In this document: one piece after another, positions 1 through 11,474 of the stretch
Position numbering within the stretch: the first letter of the stretch is position 1
How the letters are laid out: every line of letters starts with the position of its first letter
Assembly: GCA_033032865.1 (NCBI GenBank)
Contig: JAWHQI010000028.1
Location: forward strand, 2,437,001 to 2,501,000
Direction: 5' to 3'
Source: Dactylorhiza incarnata
Lineage: Eukaryota > Streptophyta > Magnoliopsida > Asparagales > Orchidaceae
Length of the DNA stretch: 64,000 nucleotides
Program-made: the position numbers and the translations under genes
Notes under the pieces: model-generated
Databases searched by the model: none
Told to the model about the DNA's origin: nothing
The model's input: the letters and a program-made list of their open reading frames with translations, nothing else

Positions 1-40
1 CATAGCCCGATCCGGTCTCGGGCTAGGCCCGATTGAGCTT

Positions 41-237
41 AACGGCTCTTTTTATTAAGAGCCGTTAGGCTCATGGCAGCATGGCTGCCACGTGGCATCC
101 ATGCTGCCATGAGAGAAGCCAACGGCTCTCAAGAGAGCCGTTGACTGCTGCTTTATTTAAAAAAAAAAAATAAAAAATTATTTATTTTAATTATTTTTTA
201 ATAATAAAAAAAAAAAACCAAAAAATTTCTATAAATA
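41..237 (+). promoter_or_regulatory. hAT promoter: three stacked palindromes and TATA box
   Basis: Three inverted repeats precede the TATA box. AACGGCTCTT (41-50) pairs with AAGAGCCGTT (57-66). TCATGGCAGCATGG (71-84) pairs with CCATGCTGCCATGA (99-112). AACGGCTCTC (121-130) pairs with GAGAGCCGTT (133-142). An AT-rich tract follows, then TATAAATA at 230-237, a CT-rich leader and the ATG at 302. The same block recurs at 5492-5687 in copy 2. Confidence 0.7.
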
Positions 238-301
238 CCCCCCTCCCCTCTCTCTTTTCTCACACCCCACCCCTCTCTCTCTCTCTCTCTTAGCTCTCCC
301 A

Positions 302-1556
302 ATGGCGTCGTCCTCCACAACTCCAGCGTCGTCTTCCCAAAGTACGACTTCGGTGGTGGAGCACAACCGTAGAGAGGGTATTTGAGAGCATTTCGAGATG
401 GTCCTAGCCGGGACCGAAAGAAAAGCGCGCTGCAAGATGTGCTCGAAATTGCTATCCATCAGCGGCAACTCGACGCTCGTTAGACACCAGAAGTCTTGCG
501 AGTCGAAACAAACTCCTCCCGAGTCAAGTCAAGCCCAAATTTCTGGAGCCGGACAGATTTGGACGTACGATCAAATGCGACAGCGAGAGCTGCAGGCGAA
601 GTTCATCATCAGACGTGGGCTGCCATTCAGCGTCTTCGACAATGACGACGGCACAGAGTACATACATGGGGGGCTTCACCCCAAATACCAAAAGGTTAGT
701 AGAATTACTTTAAGGCGCGACACGATTAGGTTATATTTATAAGCAAAACAAGAATTAATTAGGTATTTTGAAAATTTCGAAGGACGTGTGAGTCTAACGA
801 GCGACGTTTGGACGAGTAATTTAAATTTAGGATTAGCTTATCTTTGCATCACTTGTCATTGGATTGATCCCATTTCGTGGGAGCAAAATAAACGCGTAAT
901 ATGTTTTCGTGCGCCGCCGCTTTAAATCCGCTACTTAACGTAGAAGGCGTAGAAAATTTGATCAACGAAATCAATACTAATCTAACCTTAAATAAAAATT
1001 ATGATGAGAATGACCCCGTTAGTACTACAAGTTTTACTCTTTTTTTACGCAAAGTTATAATTATTACAATAGCTTATACGGGTCACGACCCCGCGAAGAA
1101 ATAACGCAACCAAAACGAAGGATAGTCTTAAAAATAAAATTTTAGATTTAGCTTCTAGGAAAAAAACGCGTACATCTGGTAGTTTAGATGAATTAGGATT
1201 ATATACAAAAACTCAATTTAGCGATTTTATGAGTTCAGCCGAGATCGAAAACTTCGATCTCTTAAATTGGTGGAAAGGTAAAGCTAATAAGTAATACCTA
1301 TCCTGTTTTGGCCTATATGGCCGGTGATTTATTAACTGTCCAAGCTAGTACAGTAGCTTCGGAGTCCGCTTTTTCTCTTAGTGGCAGGGTTTTGAACGAG
1401 CGGAGGAGACGGCTTAACGAAGAGTCGCTGGAGATTTGCATATGCTACAAGGACTACTTGGACAGTTTAAAGAGGAAACAACACATAACAACATTGGAGG
1501 ATAGCTCGGAAGAGATAGAAGACGAAATGGACGCGTTGAATCTACAAGATGATTAA
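302..1556 (+). pseudogene. hAT transposase, internally deleted and broken (copy 1)
   Basis: The frame opens at ATG 302. After a Ser/Thr-rich start it meets an in-frame TGA at 383-385, where the family normally has Trp, and then reads on to 742. It contains a BED zinc finger (C-x2-C followed by His and Cys, RCKMC and RHQKSC). Further on, frames encode a T-S-D-V-W-T-S segment (about 790-830, the region of the first catalytic Asp) and, after frameshifts, the hAT dimerisation block with STVASESAFS (about 1338-1380), which carries the catalytic Glu region. The middle of the catalytic domain, including the second Asp region, is missing. A stop and frameshift lie near 1290. Full-length plant hAT transposases are about 600-700 residues; this one could not act. 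Confidence 0.82.
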
Positions 1557-2052
1557 ATCAAGCAATCTAAATCAGAGGAACTTTTTTTATATGTAATTTT
1601 TTTTAAATTAAATTTTATAAGAATCATAGCTTTCATAGGTTTGTATTTTCAATTTTGTATTTTGTACAATTGTACGACTTAAATTTTGTAATTTTTTAAA
1701 TTTTTTGTTCCAAATTTTCAATATTAATAAAATTTTTTGTTTCAAATTTTTCGTTACAATTGTTCAATATTAATACAATTTAATTCTAACCTTAAATTTT
1801 TTCATTTTTTTTAAATTTTTTGTTCAAATTTTCAATATTTAATTATTTATAAAAATAAAAATTTTAAAATATAAATTCTAAATAAAAAAATAAAAAAACC
1901 GAGCCGGCCCGGATCGGGCCCGAGACCGGCCCGGTCCTGCCCGGCCCGGCCTGAAGGGCCCGGACCGGCCCGATTCCAGGGGAGGACCGGGCCGGCCCGG
2001 CCAGCTGTAGGAAAAAGCCCGATTGGGCCCGGTCCGGGCCGGCCCGTCGGAC

Positions 2053-2655
2053 TTTTTCTTCACGGCTGTATGAAATCTCATATTTTGAAGAGCTATTTAT
2101 AGGCTCAAAATCAACCTTATAATTTATTGTAATATTTAAAATAATTAATCAATACAAAATATTAATTATATTGTAACATTAATAATTTAAATGTTACATA
2201 ATTAATGTTTTAAAAACTCATATTTAATTAATATATAATAAATATATTATTTATTAAATTAACGTTATATTCAATAAAAAGATTATATTATATTAATTAT
2301 ATATATAAACGTTTTATTGATTTTTATTAACGTTCACGATATACTAAATTTATTAATTATATTTAATAATATAATACAAGATGTTTATATATTAAATATT
2401 ATATTTTTTTATATTCATTAACTTTATATATTAACATTAATATCTATGATATTAATAATTCATAAAACTTTATGTTTATGTTAAACTATATTATATATAT
2501 AATATCTATCATGTTTTAAATAAACATTATCAAGTATATTAAATTATTATTTTTCAAACAATAAATCTATATTATCGCATGTGAGTATGTGAATTCATAT
2601 GATTAGTTTTGAGCTTTTTATTTATTAAGTGATGAACACTTAAAAAATTCCAACA
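2053..2655 (-). promoter_or_regulatory. U3 of the copia LTR with TATA box at 2093-2101
   Basis: On the minus strand TATAAATAG lies at 2101-2093, a good plant core promoter. The hAT boundary is only about 40 bases downstream, so the expected transcription start falls at or next to the hAT insertion. The rest of the stretch is AT-rich with no coding potential. The second copy of the TATA box is at 7524-7532. Confidence 0.6.
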
Positions 2656-2668
2656 ATCTCCCACAAAA
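2656..2668 (-). other. Polypurine tract of the copia relic
   Basis: The minus strand reads TTTTGTGGGAGAT directly before the LTR start TGTTGG. This is the expected plus-strand primer of a copia element and fixes the orientation. Confidence 0.75.
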
Positions 2669-3278
2669 GCGAAAAATATCGAACTATTATAAAACTAATA
2701 TATATATAATAATTTGTAAATAAACATTTGCTTCATCCAGTTGTATCTAATGCAATGGGCATAGGTGGAATGGTTACCTTGAACCTATACTTAGTACTTA
2801 TCATCTCTATTGAAGAACATAATGTGCTAGAAGCCTTGAATTATATTCTTTTGACCAATAGATAAAATAAGCACACACTAGATTGGTCATTCTTTGGGTT
2901 ATGGCGGTGGGCGCTTTAATGGCCATGCGCATCCCTTGATTTTTCATGGAGGTTATTAGGGCTCAGCCCGAATCCCAAAGTCGCGGCCTCACGACTACCC
3001 CCACATGGGTGGTGCCTCAAGAGATATTCGCAACACATATCTCGCAAAATTATGCCTTTGGCAACCATTAAGGACTAAACGTCACAACCTATACCGTTAC
3101 GTGGAGCACTTTTCACCATAGGAATGAGGAGAGAAAGATACATCTATCTTCTCTAATTTGTGCTCTTCACTTGGCTACATCAATAGTTTCGTTCTACCAC
3201 ATTGAACCTAATTCATGGGATCTCCAATCACATAGGTTGGGTATCCACCATTGGTAGCAAAATTATGTGGGCTTAAGC

Positions 3279-3476
3279 CTAATTCCCCTCGATGATTTTT
3301 TTTTTAATCTCATTTTGGGACAAACCCTTTGTGAGATTATCAGTCAGATTTAATTCTGACTTTGCATATTTCTGTGATATCACGTTCTTTCTTCTTTGCT
3401 TCACGGACTTGTACCCGAATCTCATAAACTTATTCATCTTTGAATTAGATATATCAGAATCAATTAAAACAATCAA
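3279..3476 (-). pseudogene. Copia RNase H C-terminal fragment
   Basis: The 65-residue minus-strand reading contains a degenerate version of the end of copia RNase H: a D-S segment, an H-x-R-R-x-N-type segment read here as KQRRKNVIS, then LNLTDNLTKGLS, matching the family motif D-N-x-A-D-x-L-T-K-G-L. It ends in a stop about 620 bases before the 3' LTR, as expected. Nothing convincing of the rest of pol is seen upstream. From 3477 to 3697 another open frame exists but I could not assign it. Confidence 0.6.
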
Positions 3477-3697
3477 TTAGCAAGAGAATTGACAAGTAAA
3501 TGTGAAGTGTGACTATACTTGAATGTTAATATGTGATCTTTTATTTTATTTTCATGGTAGACCGCATCACGGGCTTCTAAAATAATATTATTAGAAATTT
3601 CATTTACTTGATAATTAGTAATGAAAGACGCATTTGCACTATAATTAGCGGAGACATAATTAATAAAAATAAAATTGATCATTTTAAGACCTATCAA

Positions 3698-4729
3698 TTT
3701 TAGTTTGTGAATAAAGACTTTAGATCAGTACTCCCACACTTTAAGAATCCGAAAGATCGATTTTCTAGATTGATTTTTTTTCCCTGGTGAAACTTATTTG
3801 ATTTTCAACTTCGATTTTTTTTAAATAAATATTTTTTAATAAATAAATATTTTTTAATAAATAAATGTAAAAAAGTTTTTTTTTTTGAAGTAATCTGTGA
3901 ATGTTACAATATACTTATTTTCATCTCTATCAGTTTGACGATTTGAGACACAAACATTAGAATAAATAAAATACAATGGTGTATATGTTTTTTCATGTTC
4001 TTAAAATATTTTCTTGCAAATTAGAGTGGATACAAATTCCGTATCTAATACATGATAAAATATTTTTCTTAGGTAATAAATCTACTTTTATCATTTTTCA
4101 TTGATACGAAATTTTTATGTCCTACTCAAACATGTCACATATTGCTATGTATCAAAGTAGTAGAACTAATTCGATTTATTACAAAATCCATAATATTTAA
4201 TTTAAATAAACCATTAGAAATATATCGCTTTTCAATAAATATTAATAATATTTAATATTAATATTTATGATATAAACATTTATATTGTTTATAAGAAAAT
4301 AAATGTTTATATTATATTAATAATATCATTTATCATATAATCTATTATTTTATAAACATTTGCATTTACAAAGTTTCTGTATGAACCTTTACGATATTAT
4401 ACAATCTAAATGTTTATATGAATATAGTATAGTTATGTTATTTAAATATTAATAACATTACATTATAATAATTATGTTATTTATATTATAATTAATAATA
4501 ATTATATTAGTTAGAGAAACCTATAATATTTAAATTATCATATCATAATAACATTAACAAATATATATAATATTGATGCTAACTATTGTGCATGATTAAA
4601 TATTAAATCAATTATATTAATATTAAATATAATATTTATTACAAAATTATCATGCACTTGTAAACATACTTAATAAATATTCAAATATTTATTTATGTAT
4701 TATTCTTGGACTTCCCAAGGAATACCAAA
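3698..4729. other. AT-rich internal remainder, no gene seen; degenerate primer-binding site at its right edge
   Basis: This is strongly AT-rich with many short ATTAATATT-type repeats. No coding frame or domain is recognisable. At the right edge the minus strand reads TGGTATTCCTTGGGAAG just inside the 5' LTR end. Only the first six bases match the usual initiator-Met primer-binding site, so the site is degenerate or uses another primer. Confidence 0.4.
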
Positions 4730-5256
4730 TGATGGGCTCTCGCTGGAACTAGGCGGTTTGTGGGATGATAGCCCAACACGGTCCTTTCACAAGAGATTAT
4801 GATGTGAAAATCAACTTCTTTAGATTGTTAGAAATTTTGTTTATACTTTCAAAATATATATCTAATTATTTTTCCTTTAGAAATAAAAATAATAAAATAA
4901 AATATTTAAAAGAATTTTTCGTTATGAAAAATAACTATTTAGAAAAACTACGAAATAAAATGCTATAAAACATAAAGTTAGAAATCGAGCCTGGGTAAGG
5001 CGTGTGATCACTGTCCTAAAGAAGTTGCACCACCTCCGGCAGGACTTTCAACCGATGCTCACTTCTCCAAGGTACAACACCCGGCTAGATCCCGAAACTC
5101 CGATGTGCGCGGACACCGAAGAAGCACAGAGCACCCGAACTTCCACTGGATGAAGCAAACGTAGAATCGCAAGATAATAGTATCGAAAATATAAGAGCAT
5201 AAGGAAGAAGATAAGAGAGAGATTGTGTATATGAAATCAATGGTGAACAAAAAAAT

Positions 5257-7483
5257 CAGGCCTGACGGGCCGGCCCGAGCCCGGCCTGGTCAAGGCCCGG
5301 TCAAGCCCGGCCCGGTTCAGGCCCGAACCGGGCCGAGCCCTTACCGGGGCCCTGAAAGGGCCCCGGTTTGGAGCTGTTACCCGGCCCGGTACCCGGCCCG
5401 GTCCGGGCCGGGTAAAGCCCGAATATCGGGCTAGCCCGAGACCGGGCCGGCCATAGCCCGATCCGGTCTCGGGCTAGGCCCGATTGAGCTTAACGGCTCT
5501 TTTTATTAAGAGCCGTTAGGCTCATGGCAGCATGGCTGCCACGTGGCATCCATGCTGCCATGAGAGAAGCCAACGGCTCTCAAGAGAGCCGTTGACTGCT
5601 GCTTTATTTTAAAAAAAAAAATAAAAAATTATTTATTTTAATTATTTTTTAATAATAAAAAAAAAAACCAAAAAATTTCTATAAATACCCCCTCCCCTCT
5701 CTCTTTTCTCACACCCCACCCCTCTCTCTCTCTCTCTCTTAGCTCTCCCAATGGCGTCGTCCTCCACAACTCCAGCGTCGTCTTCCCAAAGTACGACTTC
5801 GGTGGTGGAGCACAACCGTAGAGAGGGTATTTGAGAGCATTTCGAGATGGTCCTAGCCGGGACCGAAAGAAAAGCGCGCTGCAAGATGTGCTCGAAATTG
5901 CTATCCATCAGCGGCAACTCGACGCTCGTTAGACACCAGAAGTCTTGCGAGTCGAAACAAACTCCTCCCGAGTCAAGTCAAGCCCAAATTTCTGGAGCCG
6001 GACAGATTTGGACGTACGATCAAATGCGACAGCGAGAGCTGCAGGCGAAGTTCATCATCAGACGTGGGCTGCCATTCAGCGTCTTCGACAATGACGACGG
6101 CACAGAGTACATACATGGGGGGCTTCACCCCAAATACCAAAAGGTTAGTAGAATTACTTTAAGGCGCGACACGATTAGGTTATATTTATAAGCAAAACAA
6201 GAATTAATTAGGTATTTTGAAAATTTCGAAGGACGTGTGAGTCTAACGAGCGACGTTTGGACGAGTAATTTAAATTTAGGATTAGCTTATCTTTGCATCA
6301 CTTGTCATTGGATTGATCCCATTTCGTGGGAGCAAAATAAACGCGTAATATGTTTTCGTGCGCCGCCGCTTTAAATCCGCTACTTAACGTAGAAGGCGTA
6401 GAAAATTTGATCAACGAAATCAATACTAATCTAACCTTAAATAAAAATTATGATGAGAATGACCCCGTTAGTACTACAAGTTTTACTACTTTTTTTACGC
6501 AAAGTTATAATTATTACAATAGCTTATACGGGTCACGACCCCGCGAAGAAATAACGCAACCAAAACGAAGGATATTCTTAAAAATAAAATTTTAGATTTA
6601 GCTTCTAGGAAAAAAACGCGTACATCTGGTAGTTTAGATGAATTAGGATTATATACAAAAACTCAATTTAGCGATTTTATGAGTTCAGCCGAGATCGAAA
6701 ACTTCGATCTCTTAAATTGGTGGAAAGGTAAAGCTAATAAGTAATACCTATCCTGTTTTGGCATATATGGCCGGTGATTTATTAACTGTCCAAGCTAGTA
6801 CAGTAGCTTCGGAGTCCGCTTTTTCTCTTAGTGGCAGGGTTTTGAACGAGCGGAGGAGACGGCTTAACGAAGAGTCGCTGGAGATTTGCATATGCTACAA
6901 GGACTACTTGGACAGTTTAAAGAGGAAACAACACATAACAACATTGGAGGATAGCTCGGAAGAGATAGAAGACGAAATGGACGCGTTGAATCTACAAGAT
7001 GATTAAATCAAGCACTCTAAATCAGAGGAACTTTTTTTATATGTAATTTTTTTTAAATTAAATTTTATAAGAATCATAGCTTTCATAGGTTTGTATTTTC
7101 AATTTTGTATTTTGTACAATTGTACGACTTAAATTTTGTAATTTTTTAAATTTTTTGTTCCAAATTTTCAATATTAATAAAATTTTTTGTTTCAAATTTT
7201 TCGTTACAATTGTTCAATATTAATACAATTTAATTCTAACCTTAAATTTTTTCATTTTTTTTAAATTTTTTGTTCAAATTTTCAATATTTAATTATTTAT
7301 AAAAATAAAAATTTTAAAATATAAATTCTAAATAAAAAAATAAAAAAACCGAGCCGGCCCGGATCGGGCCCGAGACCGGCCCGGTCCTGCCCGGCCCGGC
7401 CCGATTCCAGGGGAGGACCGGGCCGGCCCGGCCAGCTGTAGGAAAAAGCCCGATTGGGCCCGGTCCGGGCCGGCCCGTCGGAC
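5257..7483 (+). mobile_element. hAT transposon copy 2, complete length about 2.2 kb
   Basis: The left end CAGGCCTGACGGGCCGGCCC and the right end (inward CCGACGGGCCGGCCCG) form terminal inverted repeats that share 15 of the innermost 16 bases. Both ends carry dense GGCCCGG subterminal repeats, 5261-5460 and 7349-7480. I could not identify a convincing 8-bp target duplication because both flanks are poly-A or poly-T rich. The body is the same internally deleted transposase as in copy 1. Confidence 0.78.
5751..7006 (+). pseudogene. hAT transposase, internally deleted and broken (copy 2)
   Basis: This has the same architecture as the copy at 302: ATG at 5751, in-frame TGA at 5832-5834, BED zinc finger around 5880-5950, a T-S-D-V-W-T-S segment near 6245, and the dimerisation block with STVASESAFS near 6800. 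The frame after 6350 stays open to 6595, longer than in copy 1, which lost it to a one-base change near 1035. The shared TGA shows the gene was already dead before the two copies separated. A stop and frameshift just before the dimerisation block are also shared. Confidence 0.82.
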
Positions 7484-8090
7484 TTTTTCTTCACGGCTGT
7501 ATGAAATCTCATATTTTGAAGAGCTATTTATAGGCTCAAAATCAACCTTATAATTTATTGTAATATTTAAAATAATTAATCAATACAAAATATTAATTAT
7601 ATTGTAACATTAATAATTTAAATGTTACATAATTAATGTTTTAAAAACTCATATTTAATTAATATATAATAAATATATTATTTATTAAATTAACGTTATA
7701 TTCAATAAAAAGATTATATTATATTAATTATATATATAAACGTTTTATTGATTTTTATTAACGTTCACGATATACTAAATTTATTAATTATATTTAATAA
7801 TATAATACAAAACGTTTATATATTAAATATTATATTTTTTTTATATTCATTAACTTTATATATTAACATTAATATCTATGATATTAATAATTCATAAAAC
7901 TTTATGTTTATGTTAAACTATATTATATATATAATATCTATCATGTAATTTTAAATAAATATTATCAAGTATATTAAATTATTATTTTTCAAACAATAAA
8001 TCTATATTATTGCATGTGAGTATGTGAATTCATATGATTAGTTTTGAGCATTTTATTTATTAAGTGATGAACACTTAAAAAATTCCAACA

Positions 8091-9571
8091 AAACATTCAT
8101 TATCATGCATGATAACTGAGATTAATTTGCGTCAAACCCTAAACCATGGCCCACCACCCACATATTTACATGCAAATTTAGCCCACGTCCAAGCCTTGTT
8201 GAGATTAATATTCATCCCCCCTGTTTCACTCGATGCATGTACGTGAACCTTCATTATTAATTAAATGCCACCTCATAAATCATTCAAGTGCTTCCATTTA
8301 TTCTTCCCCATTGGTTCTACCCGAGAAGCCATTCCTTCCCCCTTTGCACATTAATTTCTTTATTAAATGATGACATTATTTTAACCCTTCATTTTCTTCC
8401 TCATTTCTATTATAAATAGAGGTCTAAGCTCTTCATATTGAGCTCTCTCATGCTCTCTTCCCCTGTCTATTTGGGCAGTTCTATCTTGTATCTTGTATGT
8501 AGCTTTTTATTTTCAAGCTCTCTTTTCTGTTTATGCAATGTAGTTTTATTTCATGTATTTCTTTCTCGTTATGAAATGACAATCTAGTTTATTTTCCAGC
8601 AATGTCTCTTTTTCATTTAATGTCATTTTCTTTTATGTATTTTTATTTAGTAGTTAATTTTTTTTATATCTTGTTCGTTGCGAGCTTTGGAATGAAATCA
8701 ATATTTCTCTTTATGATCGTTCTTTTCAACCTTCGATTTATTCGTGATTTATATCGGGTTCATATGTCGATGTGTGGACTTTCGTATCTGATTTCGTATT
8801 CTAGTTACCCGAGAGGCTCATGCATATGAATTGATCGCTCACAAATAAAAAGAGTTGATCGCAACACTCGAGAGAGGATGGCGAAAATCTTCTGGATAAG
8901 AGTCAAATCCTATAGCGGGATTCACTTCGATAAGGCGAGTATTAGGTTGTCGATTAGAACGAGAGTTCGGTTGATATTCTTAATCTCAGTTGGGCGTAAT
9001 CCTAGAGAGAGATGCGTTCATATTTCGGGAATCTCCACGGTCAAGGATTTGATTAGACGATTATAAATTATTATGTTTATTTCATTTCAAGGGTTGTTCG
9101 GATTAAGTTAGTTCTTTTTTATTTCGTATTTTCGTTCCTCTTATAATTTCTCGTAAAACTTTCGTCCGATAAAATAATAGTTGTATTCTAGAAGTAGCAG
9201 TACTCGACAGACCTGAGTTTTAATACGACCTTGATATTTTTAATATCATATGCTATATTTCGATATGAACACTTGCCTTAATTTTGTATAGGTTGGAGAA
9301 TATAAATTTCTCTATCAGGCGTAACATCGTGAAAGTTGTTATAAGCGAGTAAAATAAAGGAAAGGCTCGCATCTGAAACCTCGAGGCCTAGGTTGAACTC
9401 GGGTTGTGATTGGAGCTCGGTCAGGGTTATGGATCCCTTCCCCACGGACTCTCGCATCGCTTTCTTAGCAACACGTTTTTCTACGCGCCTCGGCGTAGGT
9501 TGCGAGGAGTGTTCGGTGATGAGTCCTAGTAACCCGGCGGAAGTCGCCTCGCTCTTTTTCTTAGCTGCGGC
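8091..9571. other. Non-coding flank with promoter-like stretch; no gene seen
   Basis: There is no domain-bearing frame. TATAAATAGAGG at 8411-8422, followed by a CT-rich leader, looks like an LTR or host promoter. The stretch 9361-9571 is richer in G+C. The decamer TGATGAGTCC, which also starts the adjacent gypsy LTR, occurs at 9517-9526. The far side of the gypsy insertion is at 25144. Origin unknown; perhaps the LTR or leader of an older gypsy element whose gag-like gene lies at 26222-27703. Confidence 0.35.
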
Positions 9572-11233
9572 TGATGAGTCCGATATTTATAGTGTTTTAC
9601 GGACTCATCTGTGCTAGTTTTCACTCTTGTGCACTACACATTCAAACATTTATTGCTTGTATTCCACTTGTATACACTTTCATTCAAAGTGCACTATTTA
9701 GGCCCGCTTTGGTGTGCAATTGCGCGCTATGTTGTTGGGGGTAAGCATATGGTGCTCCCCATCCTTTTCTGTGATTGGACTATGCTGGAAGGGTATTCCC
9801 AGCTATGTGGTTTGCTGTGCAGGTGGGTAGATCGTCCATTTTGCTCAGATTTCATGCCTGCATGAATCGCACAATCGTGTGTTTCCTTAACGCACGATCG
9901 ACACGATCACGCGTGTTCATTTGTGACCCAAAATAGTGATCTACCCCCCGCTCGTGCGTTTTGTTCACGCACGGGTTGTTTTGCCCATGCGTGAGTAAAA
10001 CACATGAGCCTCTCTTTTTGTCAAAATATTTATAAAACAATCGCCCATGCGTTTGCTTCACGCACGGTTGGACTCAACCGTTCGTGAAGGAAATGCATGA
10101 TCTTCCTTTGTTTAGCCTGATTTTGAGCGATCTGTTTCTACCCATGCGTTTTGTTCGCGCACTGTTGGTTTTGACCGTGTGCTAGTAAAATTGCACGGGC
10201 GCTTCTGCTTCGTCTTCTTTTGCAGCATGCACGTTTAATATCGCATGGTCCACGCACAATCGTGCGTTCGACTGTGCGTGACCAAATTTCTGGCAGTTTA
10301 CTATAAAAGCCAGGAACTTCGCCCTATTCCAAAGATCGACGAACCAGCCCGCCATTTTCGTGCCAAGCTTTCAGGTGTTGCTCCATTTCGTCGCTCCACA
10401 CCACACACTCTTAGAAGAAGCTCCAAGCACCATTTTCTTGCAAAAATCAAGCGCTAGAGCTTCCTCCTCGGCCTCCTCCATCATCCTTAATTAAGCTCAA
10501 GAGCTCCATTTCAAGTGATTTCTTGCTGCATCCAAGAGTTCTCCGGGAGAGCTAGATTGAAACTGTTATCCGAAGAAGACCGGTAACGTAGAGGAAGGTG
10601 ACAGGTCCTCTGGACCCCGGACGTCAACTAAAGACCGAGCATGAACAGGGCGTGACAAACCTACGATTCTGGCCGCGAATCTTCAGCGAGTCTTCGCGCT
10701 TCGGCTTACGCTTTCCTCCTCTGTAATGTTGTACTTATTTCTTGATAATTATTATGCTGTATGAATGATGATCATAAACCCTTATTGTTGATTTTAATGA
10801 CAATTTCATGTCTTTGAAATGTTGTTATTGGGTTGTGTGAGTTGAGGAGCACCCTCATTCCATCTACCATTCCACTGTTGCGTCAAGTTGCTGCACTTGC
10901 AATTGCTAGTGGCGTGCCTAGTGACGAGGTGCTTACGACCCTCACTCTATTGATTACAAATCCTCCATCCGCTAACCTACTTGTCCATCCGCTAACCTAC
11001 TCGTCCATCCACCAAGCAAAGTGGTGCATTCGACCCGCAATAGTTAACTTAGCCTTCTTTCTTTGTAGTTCAAACAATCAAAACCCCCTTGAAATAATAG
11101 AAATCTTTATTATTAGTTTCCCCAACTATAAAATCACTCATCCCAACTAGCATTCCTTGAGATCGATACTTGGGGATTTACTTCCCCATTTTATATTACT
11201 TGTGCGACCAGTAAACTTGTCGTAAGTGCATCA
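9572..11233 (+). repeat. 5' LTR of the gypsy element
   Basis: It begins TGATGAGTCCG and ends GTGCATCA. The first 40 bases form a hairpin, GATGAGTCCG pairing with CGGACTCATC. U3 holds several imperfect palindromes built from CGTGCG/CGCACG between 9868 and 10285. The TATA box TATAAAAG is at 10302-10309, and a CT-rich R/U5 leader follows. Confidence 0.85.
9868..10309 (+). promoter_or_regulatory. Gypsy LTR promoter: palindrome series and TATA box
   Basis: Five clusters of inverted CG-containing words lie in U3, for example CGCACAATCGTGCG near 10253 and CGGTTGGACTCAACCG near 10066. They stop about 20 bases before TATAAAAG at 10302-10309. The matching region of the 3' LTR is 23776-24218, where several arms have changed on both sides (for example GCACGGTCGTGC). 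Confidence 0.6.
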
Positions 11234-11239
11234 AGTTTT

Positions 11240-11258
11240 TGGTGGCGTTACAGGGGAA
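11240..11258 (+). other. Primer-binding site, tRNA-Asp type, degenerate
   Basis: TGGTGGCGTTACAGGGGAA begins six bases after the LTR end. It matches most of the complement of the plant tRNA-Asp 3' end, with a few substitutions. Confidence 0.65.
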
Positions 11259-11474
11259 CACAGTCGTGTGAGTTTCTTGAGAGAGAAAACTGAGTGATAA
11301 AGTTCTTTTCCATTTGTTTATCGCATTTGTTTTAATTTAGTGCTTGTAAATTCTCTAATTATCTATTTTAAGTATTTCAAAAAAAAAATCAGTTTCCACT
11401 GATTTAAATTTTACTTCGTGAATATTGAGTTCATTTTCTGATTATATTATTTATGAATCCATCTTTGCATTAAT

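Larger units (their letters stand above)
1..2052 (+). mobile_element. hAT transposon copy 1, left end outside window
   Basis: A hAT DNA transposon recognised by its BED zinc finger and C-terminal dimerisation region on the plus strand. G+C-rich subterminal repeats built from GGCCCGG words lie at the right end (1898-2050). The terminal sequence GACGGGCCGGCCCG, read inward from the right end, is the inverted match of the left end of copy 2. The internal part is far shorter than an autonomous hAT, so it is an internally deleted, non-autonomous copy. Confidence 0.82.
1..2655 (-). repeat. 3' LTR of the hAT-bearing copia relic, truncated by the window
   Basis: This matches 5452-8090 almost base for base. 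Differences include a 19-bp gap in the other copy near 1951 and single changes near 1035, 1135 and 1312. From 2053 to 2655 it is ordinary AT-rich LTR sequence (U3 in the minus orientation). From 1 to 2052 it is an inserted hAT element. The right end is TGTTGG on the minus strand, adjacent to the polypurine tract. Confidence 0.8.
1..8090 (-). mobile_element. Copia LTR retrotransposon relic with hAT-bearing LTRs (left end outside window)
   Basis: Two near-identical blocks end at 2655 and 8090 with the same sequence, AATTCCAACA. Read on the minus strand this gives LTRs beginning TGTTGGAA. Directly inside the left LTR the minus strand reads GTGGGAGAT, a classic copia polypurine tract, so the left copy is the 3' LTR and the element runs right to left. 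The internal part (2656-4729) is only about 2 kb and keeps just a piece of RNase H, so the element cannot act on its own. Both LTRs contain the same hAT transposon. The right-hand target duplication would be AAACA (8091-8095), but its partner is outside the window. Confidence 0.8.
4730..8090 (-). repeat. 5' LTR of the hAT-bearing copia relic
   Basis: In the minus orientation the LTR starts TGTTGGAA at 8090 and ends ...CCATCA at 4730. The block 4730-5256 is the R/U5 part, with CT-rich leader sequence on the minus strand. The block 5257-7483 is the inserted hAT, and 7484-8090 is U3 with its TATA box at 7524-7532. Without the hAT the LTR would be about 1.1 kb, a normal copia size. Confidence 0.72.

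Noticed and set aside
1878..2081. Pro/Gly/Arg-rich open frames over the GGCCCGG repeats (also at 5225-5434 and 7297-7512)
   Set aside because: They arise from stop-poor G+C-rich subterminal repeats of the hAT and have no start context or homology.
4711..4729. Exact initiator-Met primer site for the hAT-bearing copia
   Set aside because: Only TGGTAT matches; kept as a degenerate site at low confidence rather than called as such.
9517..9526. Extra copy of the LTR terminal decamer TGATGAGTCC 55 bases before the gypsy LTR
   Set aside because: No further LTR sequence follows it; a ten-base match alone is weak evidence for a solo or tandem LTR.
9571..9615. CTGATGAGTCCG at the start of the gypsy LTR, resembling a hammerhead ribozyme core as found in plant retrozymes
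   Set aside because: A hairpin forms (GATGAGTCCG with CGGACTCATC), but the required GAAA after stem II and the cleavage triplet are missing in both LTRs.
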